Source: VAZQ01 sp034669045 (GTDB lineage Bacteria > Pseudomonadota > Alphaproteobacteria > Rhizobiales > Xanthobacteraceae). From it: a stretch of DNA of 64,000 nt. The notes beneath the pieces are model-generated. The model was not told where the DNA came from. It searched no databases and saw only the letters and a program-made list of their open reading frames with translations. A program made the translations under genes and the position numbers. Positions 47,088 to 56,216 of the stretch are shown here, one piece after another (the first letter of the stretch is position 1; each line of letters begins with the position of its first letter). The DNA is taken from positions 59,637 to 123,636 of the forward strand of contig JAXDOD010000129.1 of the NCBI GenBank assembly GCA_034669045.1, read 5' to 3'.

Positions 47088-48293
47088 ATGACGATTGACG
47101 AAACGCCACCCGGGACGCCGCCGCCGGACGGTGGACCCTCCTACGGCCGCAAGCGGCCGGGACCGACCATCGAGCTCACGGCGACCGACCTTGCCGAAAA
47201 GCCGCCGCGGCGATGGCTCCGGCTGTTCGCCCTGACCGTGCTCATGATCGCCGCCGGGGCCGCGGGCGCGACGGCGGTGGTGAGCAACAGCCAACGGCAG
47301 AATCGCGACAGCGTCCGGGACATCTTCCAGGTGCTGGCGCGGCTGGATCGGCAGCTTCACGAGGTCGCCAATCGCCCGCCCTCGACCGGCATCGATCCCA
47401 GGATCGTCGACGATCTCACAAGCCGTTTCGGCAAGCTCGAAGCCGCGGTCGCGGCCGCGCGTGCGCCGGGGAACGACCCAGCGGCCGCGAACCGGATCAG
47501 CAAGCTCGAGGGCGAGCTGCAGGCGCTGGGCGACCGGATCGGTCTGCTCGCACGGCGCAGCGACGAGATCGCCGGCATCGCGGACGATGCGCGCCGGCGG
47601 GCGGAGACGACCGCGGCGGCGCTCGCCGAACTCGCCCGGAAGGTCAACCAGCCGGGTCCGCCAATGGCCGAGCGCGGCGACGTCGAGGCGCTGGCGCAGC
47701 GCCTCGCGAGCCTGGAACAGGCCGCGCAGGCGCTCGATGCGGAGCTGGCGCGTCGCCTGTCGATGGCGACCGGAGACCGTCCGGCGCGTCTCGCGGTCAC
47801 GGCCGCGGCGCTCAACGTGGCGGTCGAGCGCGGCGAGCCTTTCACGGCGCAACTGGCCGCGGTGAAATCGTTCGGCGCCGATCCCGGGCCGCTTGCGCCG
47901 CTGGAGCCGTTCGCGCGCGCGGGCGTTCCATCGGCGGCCGTGCTCGCGCGCGAGCTGATGGCGCTGCTGCCGGCGATGGCGCAGGCCGCGGGCTCCGCGC
48001 CGCACGACGGCGGCATCATGGAGCGGCTGCAGGCGAACGCCGGAAAGATCGTGCGCGTCCGGCCGCCCGGCGAGATGTCGGGCGACGACCTGTCCGCCAT
48101 CCTGGCGCGCATCGAAGCGCGCGCCGCGCAATCCGACATCGCCGGCGCGCTTGCCGAACTGGACAAGCTGCCCCCGCAGGCGCGCGCGCCCGCGCAGGCG
48201 TGGATCGCAAAGGTGGAAGCGCGCAACGCCGCCATCGACGCCAGCCGGCGCGCCGCCGCCGATCTGCTCGCCGCTCTCGGGAACGCGCCCTGA
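47088..48293 (+). CDS. Mitofilin/Mic60-like inner-membrane protein
   Basis: 401 residues. A Pro/Gly-rich cytoplasmic N-terminus (TPPPDGGPSYGRKRPG), one membrane helix at about 46-66 (LFALTVLMIAAGAAGATAVV), a long coiled-coil region 70-220 rich in Glu/Arg/Ala heptads (ISKLEGELQALGDRI), and a C-terminal mitofilin-like domain (VRVRPPGEMSGDDLSAILAR, then GALAELDKLPPQARAPAQAW). Mic60 homologues shape cristae and intracytoplasmic membranes. Location between hemD and hemY is the arrangement known for alphaproteobacterial Mic60, which supports the call beyond weak sequence similarity. Confidence 0.85.
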   Translation: MTIDETPPGTPPPDGGPSYGRKRPGPTIELTATDLAEKPPRRWLRLFALTVLMIAAGAAGATAVVSNSQRQNRDSVRDIFQVLARLDRQLHEVANRPPSTGIDPRIVDDLTSRFGKLEAAVAAARAPGNDPAAANRISKLEGELQALGDRIGLLARRSDEIAGIADDARRRAETTAAALAELARKVNQPGPPMAERGDVEALAQRLASLEQAAQALDAELARRLSMATGDRPARLAVTAAALNVAVERGEPFTAQLAAVKSFGADPGPLAPLEPFARAGVPSAAVLARELMALLPAMAQAAGSAPHDGGIMERLQANAGKIVRVRPPGEMSGDDLSAILARIEARAAQSDIAGALAELDKLPPQARAPAQAWIAKVEARNAAIDASRRAAADLLAALGNAP

Positions 48294-48303
48294 AGGTTCC
48301 GCT

Positions 48304-49917
48304 ATGATCCGCGTTCTCTTCTATCTCGTTCTGGTCGGACTGCTCGCCTTCGCGGCGGTCTGGCTCGCCGAACGGCCAGGCGACGTGCTGATCACATGGC
48401 AAGGCTGGCGGATCGAGACATCGGTGCTGGTGCTTCTGGTCTCGGTCATTCTGTTCGCCGTGGTCGCCGGCCTGGTGTGGTCGATCGTGCGCGCGATCCT
48501 GCGGGCGCCCGCGACCTTGCGGCAACACCGCCGCGTGCGGCGTGGCGAGCGCGGCTATCGCGCGGTTTCGCAAGGCTTGATCGCGGTCGGTTCCGGCGAC
48601 GTGCGCGCCGCCCGCCGGCTGGCCGATGAGGCGATCAAGCTGGCGCCGCAGGAACCGCTGACGCTGCTCCTGAGCGCGCAGTCGTCGCAGCTTGCCGGTG
48701 ATCGCGCGTCGGCGGAACGCACGTTTCACGTCATGGCCACGCGCGACGACACCAAGCTTCTCGGACTGCATGGATTGTTCATCGAAGCGCGCCGGCGCGA
48801 CGACAAGGCGGCGGCGCAGCTCGTGGCCGAGGAGGCCGCGCAGACCGTACCGGTGCCGGGCTGGGCCGGACAGGCGGTGTTCGACGCGCGCTGCGTCGCC
48901 CGCGATTGGACCGGCGCGCTCGATCGGCTCGAGCGCAACATGAAGAGCGGCCTCGTCGATCGCGCCACCTATCGGCGCCAGCGCGCCGTGCTGTTGACCG
49001 CGCGCGCGCTCGCGGCCGACGGGACCGACCGCAGGTCCGCAAAAGGGCTCGCCATCGAGGCGGTGCTGCTCGCGCCGACGCTGGTGCCGGCGGTCGCGCT
49101 CGCCGGCCGTCTGCTCGGCGAGTCGAATGAGCTGCGGCAGGCGGCGCGCATCGTCGAGAACGCCTGGCAGGCCAATCCGCACCCCGATCTGGCCGACACC
49201 TATGCGCATCTGCGGCCCGGCGATTCGGCGCGCGAGCGGCTCGAGCGCGTGCGCGCGCTGGCGCAGAAGGCGCCTGGACATGTCGAAGGCGCGCTGGCGG
49301 TCGCCCGCGCCGCGCTCGATGCGCAGGAGTTCGCGGTCGCCCGCGACGCCCTGGCGCCGCTGCTGATGCTGCCGACCCGGCGCGTGGCGATGCTGATGGC
49401 GCAACTCGAAGAGAAGCAGCACGGCGATGAAGGCCGCGCGCGCGAATGGATGACGCGGGCCGTGCACGCGCGCCGCGATCCGGCCTGGACCGCCGACGGA
49501 GTGGTGTCCGAACGCTGGATGCCGGTCTCGCCCGTCAGCGGCCGGCTCGACGCGTTTCAGTGGAAAGACCCGGTCGCCGAACTGAGCGGCCCCGGCGCGG
49601 TGGTCGAGAGCAATGTCAGTTCGCGCGCGATGATCCAGGCTCCGCTGCCGCCTCCGGTCCGCCCGGCCGACGAGCCGGCCCCGGTGGAGCGCAATGTCGA
49701 GCCGGTGGCCGAGCCGGAGCCCGCCGAACTGCCGCCGCCGCGCCGTCCGCAGGTGCGGCCGGTCGCGCCGGTGGCGGAGACGCCGGCCGTGATCCCGCTG
49801 ATGCATGTGCCCGACGATCCGGGCCCCGAGCCCGAGCCGCCGTCCGAGCCCGCGGCGGAAACGTCGTCGGATGCGTCGCCCGACAACTGGGGCAAGCTGC
49901 GCGGGCTGTTCAAGTAG
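48304..49917 (+). CDS. hemY: HemY-like TPR membrane protein
   Basis: 537 residues from ATG 48304. Two N-terminal membrane helices (residues 3-22 and 40-62), around VLITWQGWRIETSVLVLLVS, then the HemY_N region (RAPATLRQHRRVRRGERGYR) and helical tetratricopeptide-like repeats (AVSQGLIAVGSGDVRAARRLADEAIKLAPQ region). The last 100 residues are Pro/Glu/Ala-rich and likely disordered. This is the membrane HemY of proteobacterial hem clusters, not the protoporphyrinogen oxidase of Gram-positives; its exact role is unknown. Last gene of the hemCD cluster. Confidence 0.9.
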   Translation: MIRVLFYLVLVGLLAFAAVWLAERPGDVLITWQGWRIETSVLVLLVSVILFAVVAGLVWSIVRAILRAPATLRQHRRVRRGERGYRAVSQGLIAVGSGDVRAARRLADEAIKLAPQEPLTLLLSAQSSQLAGDRASAERTFHVMATRDDTKLLGLHGLFIEARRRDDKAAAQLVAEEAAQTVPVPGWAGQAVFDARCVARDWTGALDRLERNMKSGLVDRATYRRQRAVLLTARALAADGTDRRSAKGLAIEAVLLAPTLVPAVALAGRLLGESNELRQAARIVENAWQANPHPDLADTYAHLRPGDSARERLERVRALAQKAPGHVEGALAVARAALDAQEFAVARDALAPLLMLPTRRVAMLMAQLEEKQHGDEGRAREWMTRAVHARRDPAWTADGVVSERWMPVSPVSGRLDAFQWKDPVAELSGPGAVVESNVSSRAMIQAPLPPPVRPADEPAPVERNVEPVAEPEPAELPPPRRPQVRPVAPVAETPAVIPLMHVPDDPGPEPEPPSEPAAETSSDASPDNWGKLRGLFK

Positions 49918-49994
49918 GCCCGGCCCCGCGCGCCTCCCGCGCGGCCGGCTTGCCTTGCCAAGGCGTGCGCGAGCCGATATCTGAGGGCTGGATT

Positions 49995-50070
49995 GCCGCA
50001 ATAGCTCAGCTGGTAGAGCACGTCATTCGTAATGACGGGGTCACAGGTTCGAATCCTGTTTGCGGCACCA
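49995..50070 (+). tRNA. tRNA-Thr (anticodon CGT)
   Basis: 76 bases with a full cloverleaf: acceptor GCCGCAA pairing with TTGCGGC, D arm GCTCAGCTGGTAGAGC, anticodon stem CGTCA/TGACG with loop TTCGTAA (anticodon CGT, reads ACG), T arm ACAGGTTCGAATCCTGT, and encoded CCA. It lies 77 bases after hemY. No integrase or island follows it here. Confidence 0.97.
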
Positions 50071-50139
50071 CGTCGCGGCGGCAAAATTCCAAGGTACATT
50101 TTTTTTGCTGCGGGTACCGCTTGCGGGTCCGGCGCAAAA

Positions 50140-50193
50140 AGTTCTTCACTCACAAAAGGCCCTCACTCACAAAAAGTCCTTCGCTCACAAAAA
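50140..50193. repeat. 18-bp tandem repeat, three copies
   Basis: Three units of about 18 bases share CACTCACAAAA or CGCTCACAAAAA (around 50147, 50164 and 50182). The last unit runs into the terminator stem. Probably slippage-generated; non-coding. Confidence 0.55.
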
Positions 50194-50220
50194 GCCCCGC
50201 CGCTTGACGGGCGGGGCTTT
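50191..50220. terminator. Bidirectional rho-independent terminator
   Basis: AAAGCCCCGCC (50191-50201) pairs with GGCGGGGCTTT (50210-50220) around an 8-base loop, with an A-run on the left and T's on the right. It can end transcription of tRNA-Thr/hemY from the left and of the small exported-protein gene from the right. Confidence 0.85.
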
Positions 50221-50270
50221 CTGACCCTGCGGAACTGGGAGGGGGAGGCGAGCAGGGTGCCTGGGGGCGG

Positions 50271-50480
50271 CTACTTGCAGACCACCGCCATTTCTTTCTC
50301 GGCCTCGGTGCGGACCGTATAGGTCTTGCCGCCGACGACCACGATCTTGGTGTCGCTCGGCCTGGTGTCAACGATACGGCACGGGCCGGTCGGACCTTCG
50401 CGCACGATGAAGAAATCCGCCAAGGCTGGCGTGGCGACCATGGCCAGGATGGCGGCGGTAGCGAAAAGTTTTGTCTTCAT
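50271..50480 (-). CDS. Small exported protein, function unknown
   Basis: 69 residues from ATG 50480, preceded by AGAGGAACC. Signal peptide MKTKLFATAAILAMVATPAL to Ala-21, then a mature ~48-residue domain FFIVREGPTGPCRIVDTRPS continuing to a terminal VVCK. The two Cys (in GPCRIV and VVCK) could form a disulfide. No enzyme motif is seen. Similar small exported proteins are frequent in Bradyrhizobium-like genomes (recollection). Confidence 0.75.
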   Translation of the reverse strand: MKTKLFATAAILAMVATPALADFFIVREGPTGPCRIVDTRPSDTKIVVVGGKTYTVRTEAEKEMAVVCK

Positions 50481-50881
50481 GTGGTTCCTCTCTAGTGTAT
50501 TCGCCCCGGCCAACCGCCTCGCGGAGATTGTAATTCCGAAACGGCGTGATGGTTCCGGGACCAAGCTTCGCATCCCGCTTGTTCCGTCCGTGGCATCTTG
50601 CCCGGGGGATCGAGGGTTTCCCTGAAGGCTTTGTTAAACCAGAGCGGGGGAATTCACGGCACTGCGATGCGCCTCTGGAACTCATCGACGCGACGGTGCC
50701 TGAACCTGTTCGCCGCATTCAAGCCTGAGGGCCCAAGCGCATCATGGACCCACGCTTGCCCGGCCCCTACCGCCATTGACGTGCGGCGCCAGAACGTCGC
50801 GACGGCCGGCGCCGACGAGCGCGCGCGCGTCCTCGAAGGAGCAGCCGCGACACCGTCAGGCGGTGGGCCGGATGCTGCGCC
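50481..50881. other. Gene-free stretch upstream of the small exported protein
   Basis: I see no gene, RNA or clear repeat in these 401 bases. They separate the start of the small exported protein from the end of the ABC-F gene, both on the minus strand, and probably contain the promoter of the small gene near 50500-50560. Confidence 0.4.
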
Positions 50882-52534
50882 TCAGGCGAATCCCTTCTGC
50901 TTGCGCCGCATCTGCCGGCGGGTGGGGGCGGCCTCGCGGGCGATGCCCTGCGACGGCGCCCGTATCCCCGCCTTCGCGCGGTCAAGCACGAAGCGGGCGT
51001 AGTCGTCCATGTCGCCCGCGAACGGCTTGATGCGGCCGTCGGCGGCGAGCCACAGCCGGTCGGCCACCAATTCGATCAACGAGCGGTCATGCGTGATGAG
51101 GATCACCGCGCCCTCGTAGTCGTTCAGCGCATCGAGCAGCGCGCGGCGGCTGTCGATGTCGAGATGATTGGTCGGCTCGTCGAGGATCAGCAGGTGCGGC
51201 GCCGCCATCGCGACCAGGTTGAGCAACAGCCGCGCGCGCTCGCCGCCGGACAGATCGGCGACCGTGGTCTCCTGCTTGTCGAACGACAGCCCGAACTGCG
51301 CGAGCCGCGACCGCCGCGACGACTCGCTGTCGTCGGGCCGCACGCGCCGGATGATGTCCAACGGCGAATCGGCCGGGTCGAGCGCTTCGATCTGATGCTG
51401 GTGAAACCAGCCGACCTGGATGCGGTTGTCGCGCTTCATCAGGCCCGATTGCAGGGCGAGCGCACCGGCCACCATCTTGGCGAACGTCGATTTGCCCGCG
51501 CCGTTCACGCCGAGCAGCCCGATCCGATCGTCGACGTCCAGTCGCAGATTGAGGTCGCGCAGGACCGAAGTCCCGTTGTAGCCGACGGCCGCGGCTTCAA
51601 GCTGCAGCAAGGGCGGCGCGAGCGGCCGCGCCGGCGAGGGCAGCGTGAACGGCGCCACGCGCTCCTCGATCGTGGCGGCGATCGGCTCCAGCTTGGCCAG
51701 GCGCTTGACCCGCGACTGCGCCTGCGCCGCCTTGCTGGCCTTCGCCTTGAAGCGATCGATGAAGCTTTGCAGATGCGCGCGCTCGGCCTCCTGCTTGGCC
51801 CTCGTCGCGGACTGCAGCCGCGTCTTTTCCGCGCGCCGCTTTTCGAAGTCGTCGTATCCGCCGGTGTAGAGATCGAGCTTGCCTTCGCTCAGATGCAGGA
51901 TGGCGTCGACCGATTTGTTCAGAAGCTCGCGGTCGTGGCTGATGATCAGCGCGGTATGGGGATATTTCCTCAGCCGCGCTTCGAGCCAGAGCGAACCCTC
52001 GAGGTCGAGGTAGTTGGTGGGCTCGTCCAGCAACAGCAGATCGGGCTGCGCAAACAGCGCCGCCGCGAGCGCCACCCGCATGCGCCAGCCGCCGGAGAAT
52101 TCCGCCATCGGGCGCGCCAGATCGGCGGTCGAGAAGCCGAGCCCGCTCAGGATTTCCGCCGCCCGCGCGGGGGCGCGGTCCGCATCGATCTCGATCAGCC
52201 GGTGATAGATGTCGCCCATCCGTTCGGGGGCGGCGGTTTCGAGTTCCGCGTTCAGCGCCTCGCGTTCGACATCGGCCGCCAGAATCGTGTCCAGGAGGGT
52301 GACCGGCGTGGCGGGATGCTCCTGATCGACCGAGGCGATCCGGGCGGCCTTGGGCAGCCCGATCTCGCCGCCGTCCGGGGTGAGGTCGCCCAGGATCAGC
52401 TTGAACAAGGTGGATTTTCCCACCCCGTTGCGTCCGACCAGACCGACCTTGGCCCCGAGGGGAAGCGTGACGCTGGCCTGATCGAAAAAGCGGCGGCCCC
52501 AGCCATTGAAGACGAGTTTATCGATTTGGAGCAT
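50882..52534 (-). CDS. ABC-F family ATPase
   Basis: 550 residues with two nucleotide-binding domains and no membrane segments. First domain: GLVGRNGVGKSTLFKLILG (Walker A, about 30-48), MAEFSGGWRMRVALAAAL (signature), LLLLDEPTNYLDLE (Walker B). Linker with basic coiled coil (KTRLQSATRAKQEAERA). Second: GLLGVNGAGKSTFAKMVAG, ADLSGGERARLLL, LLILDEPTNHLDID. ABC-F proteins act on ribosomes (Uup/YheS/EttA type); YheS-like from the domain order and linker. The protein ends soon after the second domain (RRQMRRKQKGFA), shorter than relatives with a longer C-terminal coiled coil. Confidence 0.92.
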   Translation of the reverse strand: MLQIDKLVFNGWGRRFFDQASVTLPLGAKVGLVGRNGVGKSTLFKLILGDLTPDGGEIGLPKAARIASVDQEHPATPVTLLDTILAADVEREALNAELETAAPERMGDIYHRLIEIDADRAPARAAEILSGLGFSTADLARPMAEFSGGWRMRVALAAALFAQPDLLLLDEPTNYLDLEGSLWLEARLRKYPHTALIISHDRELLNKSVDAILHLSEGKLDLYTGGYDDFEKRRAEKTRLQSATRAKQEAERAHLQSFIDRFKAKASKAAQAQSRVKRLAKLEPIAATIEERVAPFTLPSPARPLAPPLLQLEAAAVGYNGTSVLRDLNLRLDVDDRIGLLGVNGAGKSTFAKMVAGALALQSGLMKRDNRIQVGWFHQHQIEALDPADSPLDIIRRVRPDDSESSRRSRLAQFGLSFDKQETTVADLSGGERARLLLNLVAMAAPHLLILDEPTNHLDIDSRRALLDALNDYEGAVILITHDRSLIELVADRLWLAADGRIKPFAGDMDDYARFVLDRAKAGIRAPSQGIAREAAPTRRQMRRKQKGFA

Positions 52535-52718
52535 GTCTCGGGGCCAGATGGGTGAGGGATGGGCGGAGGGGCCGTTCCCTTACCGCAGCGCACCTCAGAT
52601 AGCGAGAGCAGATGCCGATTTTAAGACGCAGGCCCAATTTTTAGCGGGCCGCGCGCCCGATCGGGGCTGGCGCCGCCTGCTCCGGCAGCGCCAAGAGCCC
52701 GCCGCGCAGCGCGTCGCT

Positions 52719-53702
52719 CTATTCCACCTTCAGATTGAGCTTCCGGATCAGCACCGACCACTTCGCCTCTTCGCGGTCGATGTCGGTGGCGTAGTCCTCC
52801 GGGGTCGAGGGCAGCGGATCGCCGCCGTCGGCCGCGATGCGCTCGCGCACCTGCGGAGACTCGAGCAGCGACCGCAGCTCGCGGTTGAGCCGCGCGATGA
52901 TGTCCTTGGGCGTGCCGGCGGGCGCCAGCAGGCCGTAATGCAGCATCGCCTCGTAGTTCGGCAGGCCGGCCTCGCTCGCGGTCGGCACGTCGGGAAACAG
53001 GCTGGTGCGCGTCGGCCCCAGCACCGCGATCGCGCGCAGCGAGCCGGCCTGCAGGTTGCCCATCGCGGGCGCCAGCACGTTGAAGGCGACCGGGACGTGG
53101 TTGCCGACGAGGTCGTTGGTGAGCTGCGCCGTGCCCTTGAACGGCACGATGGTGACGTCGACCCCCGTCACCGCCTTGAACAGCTCCGCCGCCAGATAGC
53201 CGCCGGTGCCGGGCGGCGGCGTGCCGACGTTGAGCTTGCCCGGCTCCTTCCTGGCCAAGGCGATCAGCTCGGCGAGCGTCTTGGCCGGGAACGACGGATG
53301 CGTCATCAGCACGATCGGGGTCGAAGAGATGAGGCCGATCGGCGCGAAATCCTTGCGCGGGTCGTAGCCGGGATTCTGGTAGAGCGTCGGGTTGATTGCG
53401 GTCGTGCCGGTATGCGCCATCGTGATGGTGTAGCCGTCGGGCGCCGCCCTGGCGGCGACGCGCATGCCGATGACCCCGGCCGCGCCGCCGCGATTGTCGA
53501 GGATGATCTGCTGGCCGAGCCCGGCGCCGAGCTTGTCGGCCACGATCCGCGCCACCGCATCGACGCCGCCGCCCGCCGGGAACGGCACGATCATGGTGAT
53601 CTGGCGCGCCGGGTAGCGGTCCTGCGCCGCCGTTTGCGGGAGCGCGAGTGCGGCCGCTCCCAGGGTGACGGCGGCGGCGACGAGGGTCGTGCGTGCGGGC
53701 AT
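52719..53702 (-). CDS. Bug-family solute-binding protein at the end of the signalling operon
   Basis: 327 residues from ATG 53702; an adjacent ATG at 53705 is also possible, but CAGGAG is better spaced for 53702. Signal peptide to about residue 27 (ALPQTAAQ), then the Bug hallmark RYPARQITMIVPFPAGGGVD and LDNRGGAAGVIGMRVAARA. Binds an unknown carboxylate in the periplasm. No tctA/tctB is nearby; it follows the response-regulator gene by 34 bases on the same strand, so it is likely expressed with the two-component genes and may be a sensor input or a regulated target. Confidence 0.9.
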   Translation of the reverse strand: MPARTTLVAAAVTLGAAALALPQTAAQDRYPARQITMIVPFPAGGGVDAVARIVADKLGAGLGQQIILDNRGGAAGVIGMRVAARAAPDGYTITMAHTGTTAINPTLYQNPGYDPRKDFAPIGLISSTPIVLMTHPSFPAKTLAELIALARKEPGKLNVGTPPPGTGGYLAAELFKAVTGVDVTIVPFKGTAQLTNDLVGNHVPVAFNVLAPAMGNLQAGSLRAIAVLGPTRTSLFPDVPTASEAGLPNYEAMLHYGLLAPAGTPKDIIARLNRELRSLLESPQVRERIAADGGDPLPSTPEDYATDIDREEAKWSVLIRKLNLKVE

Positions 53703-53736
53703 CATGATCTCCTGCGCCAAGAGAAATTTCGCCGGC

Positions 53737-54465
53737 TCAGCCCGGTTCGCTGCCGTCCGGCGAGAACAGATAGCCGGCGCCGCGCACCGTTCGGATCACC
53801 GACGGACGCGCCGGGTCCGGCTCGATCTTGCGGCGGATGCGGGTGATCCGCACGTCGATCGCGCGGTCGAAGGCCTCCTTGTCGCGCGCCTCCGCGAGGT
53901 CGAGCAGCCGCTCGCGCGAGAGCACGCGCTTGGGGTTCTCGGCGAAGGCCTTCAGCAAGGCGAACTCCGAGCTCGCCAGCGGATATTCGTTGCCGCCGTC
54001 GTCGCGCAGGGCCTGGGCGTCGATGTCGAGCCACTTGGTGCCGAAGCGGATCGATGCGCGCGGGACCGGCGCGGCCGCGACCGGCGCCGCGGGCGCCGCC
54101 GCCCGGCGCAGCACGACGCGGATGCGGGCCAGCAGCTCGCGCAGCTCGCACGGTTTCGACAGGTAGTCGTCGGCGCCGAGCTCGAGGCCGACCACGCGGT
54201 CGATCGGGCTGGCGGTCGCGGTGAGCATGATGATCGGCACGCCGGACTGCTGCTTGAGCGAACGGATGATCGAGAGGCCGTCCTCCTGCGGCATGTTGAG
54301 ATCGAGCACGATGAGGTCCGGCGGCTGCCTGGCGATCGTCGCCCGCAGGCTGCCGCCGCCGTCGCACAGCGTGACCTCGAAGCCGTGCAGCCGCAGGTAG
54401 TCGCCGACCATCTCGCGAGCCGGTGCCTCATCGTCGACCACGACGATATGCTGGCTTCGGCTCAT
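53737..54465 (-). CDS. OmpR-family response regulator
   Basis: 242 residues from ATG 54465. Receiver domain residues 5-120 with phospho-acceptor Asp55 (LIVLDLNMPQEDG), acidic pocket VVVDDE, and Lys in DYLSKPCELRELLARI. C-terminal winged helix from about 145 (YPLASSEFALLKAFAENPKR, then DVRITRIRRKIEPDP and TVRGAGYLFS). It lies 2 bases after the stop of the receiver-kinase hybrid gene, its probable partner. Target genes unknown; the downstream Bug gene is a candidate. Confidence 0.95.
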   Translation of the reverse strand: MSRSQHIVVVDDEAPAREMVGDYLRLHGFEVTLCDGGGSLRATIARQPPDLIVLDLNMPQEDGLSIIRSLKQQSGVPIIMLTATASPIDRVVGLELGADDYLSKPCELRELLARIRVVLRRAAAPAAPVAAAPVPRASIRFGTKWLDIDAQALRDDGGNEYPLASSEFALLKAFAENPKRVLSRERLLDLAEARDKEAFDRAIDVRITRIRRKIEPDPARPSVIRTVRGAGYLFSPDGSEPG

Positions 54466-54467
54466 GT

Positions 54468-56216
54468 TCAGGGACCCGTCGCGGCCGGCAGCCGGATCGT
54501 GAACGTGGCGCCCTTGCCGAGGCCTTCGCTTGCGGCCGCGACCGTTCCGCCGTGCAGCTCGACGATGCGCTTGACGATCGAGAGCCCGAGCCCGGTCGAG
54601 CTTTCGCCGCCGGTCGGCTTGGCGGAGAGCCGCTGGAAGCGGCCGAACAGCCGCGCCATGTCGTTGCCGGTAAGGCCGGCGCCCTCGTCCTTCACGCGGA
54701 CGACCGCGCTGCCGTCGCCCTCCAGGCTCATCGACAGCTCGATCCTGCCGCCGAGCGGGCTGTACTTGATGGCGTTGCTCAAAAGGTTGTCGACCGCCTC
54801 GCGCAGCCGGTCCGGATCGCAGATCCACATCTGGTGCGGCGGCGCAACAAGCGTGATGGTCTGCTGCTTCTTTTCCGCCAGCCCGCGGTTCGACATCACC
54901 ACCTCGGCGAGCACGGCGACGAGGTCGATCGTCTCGTTGCGCAACGCGATGTCGTCCGCATCCATCATGGCGTCGGAGATCAGGTCGTTGACCATGAGGG
55001 TCAACTGCCGCGCCGAGGCGCGGATGTGGCCGAGCTGGTCGTGCAGCCGCTCCGCGGGAATAGGCGTCATGGCGACCAGCTCGTTGAGCATTTCGGTGCG
55101 CCCGAGGATGACGCCCAGCGGGTTCTTGAGGTCGTGCGCGACGGTGCCCAGCACCTCGTTCTTGAACCCGTTCACGCGCCGCAGCCGCGACCACTGCGAC
55201 GCCAGCCGCTGATTCGCGGCGGTGAGCGCGTGCGTGCGTTCCCGCACCCGCTCTTCCAGGCGCACGTTCGCCTCGTGGAGCTGCTCGTAGAGGATGACGT
55301 TGTCGAAGGCGACCGAGAGCCGGCTGCAGAACACCTCGACCAGCGCCCGGTCGGTGGCGGTCAACGGCCGCGCCGTCTCCAGCAGCACCACCACCTCGCG
55401 CGCGGTCGCGGTGCGGATATAGAGCACGGACAGTTTCTGCTGAAACTCGTGGGCGCAGCGCGCGAAGGCGTTCTGCACTGCCTCGCGCAGCGGCAGGTCG
55501 AGCGCGGTATCCGCGGCCGCCCCGGTAAAATGCCGGTAGCATCCCGAGCCGGCAAGCACCGAGAAGGTCTGCCGCGGACCGCTCTCGCGCAGGACCAGGA
55601 TGCCGCCGCATTCGACGTTGAGCAGCGAGGCGATCTGCGTGAGCACGCCTTCGGCAAGCCGCTGCATCGACTTGAAGTCGTAAAGCGTGGCGGCGCCCTC
55701 GATGATCATCTCGAGGCCGCGGCGGGTCTCGATCATGCGCTGGAGCTGCTGGTAGCTGCGCAGCGCCGCGGTCAGCGCGGTGAACAGCTTGTCGGCGGTG
55801 AGCTCGGTCTTCGCCTTGTAGTCGTTGATATCGTAATCGACGATGACGCGGCGCTCCGGCGCCTGGCCGGGCTGGCCGGTGCGCAGGATGATGCGCACGG
55901 TTTCGTTCTTGAGCTGGGTGCGGATGTAGTCCACGAGCGCGAGGCCGGCGTCGTCGGTCTCCATCACGACGTCCAGCAGGACCACCGCGATGTGCGGGTT
56001 CGAGCGCAGCAGCTCGCGGCCCTCCTCCGCCGAATAGGCCGAGTAGATTTCGATGCCCTGGCCGTTGAGGCTGTAGTCGTAGAGCGCGAAGCGCGTGCCT
56101 TCATGCACGGCCGGATCGTCGTCGACGACCGCGACCTTCCAGGCGCCTTCGAGCTGCTCGCCGGGCGCGGCGCCGCCGTCCTCGATGACGCGAATGAGAT
56201 CGTCGTCGTCGCTCAT
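54468..56216 (-). CDS. Receiver-DUF3369-histidine kinase hybrid
   Basis: 582 residues, cytoplasmic. N-terminal receiver domain residues 25-150 with Asp82 (VVLLDVVMETDDAG); DUF3369/GAF-like region 175-320 (GLEMIIEGAATLYDFKSMQR); coiled coil RLEERVRERTHAL; HisKA with His361 (TVAHDLKNPLGVILGRTEML); HATPase with DNLLSNAIKYSP, DEGAGLTG and STGLGLSIVKRIVELHGG. It is likely a relay between the membrane kinase, whose stop overlaps its start by 4 bases, and the OmpR-type regulator downstream. Confidence 0.94.
   Translation of the reverse strand: MSDDDDLIRVIEDGGAAPGEQLEGAWKVAVVDDDPAVHEGTRFALYDYSLNGQGIEIYSAYSAEEGRELLRSNPHIAVVLLDVVMETDDAGLALVDYIRTQLKNETVRIILRTGQPGQAPERRVIVDYDINDYKAKTELTADKLFTALTAALRSYQQLQRMIETRRGLEMIIEGAATLYDFKSMQRLAEGVLTQIASLLNVECGGILVLRESGPRQTFSVLAGSGCYRHFTGAAADTALDLPLREAVQNAFARCAHEFQQKLSVLYIRTATAREVVVLLETARPLTATDRALVEVFCSRLSVAFDNVILYEQLHEANVRLEERVRERTHALTAANQRLASQWSRLRRVNGFKNEVLGTVAHDLKNPLGVILGRTEMLNELVAMTPIPAERLHDQLGHIRASARQLTLMVNDLISDAMMDADDIALRNETIDLVAVLAEVVMSNRGLAEKKQQTITLVAPPHQMWICDPDRLREAVDNLLSNAIKYSPLGGRIELSMSLEGDGSAVVRVKDEGAGLTGNDMARLFGRFQRLSAKPTGGESSTGLGLSIVKRIVELHGGTVAAASEGLGKGATFTIRLPAATGP

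Noticed and set aside
48304..49917. Protoporphyrinogen oxidase (HemY of Gram-positives)
   Set aside because: No FAD-binding motif; two N-terminal membrane helices and TPR-like helices match the proteobacterial HemY instead.
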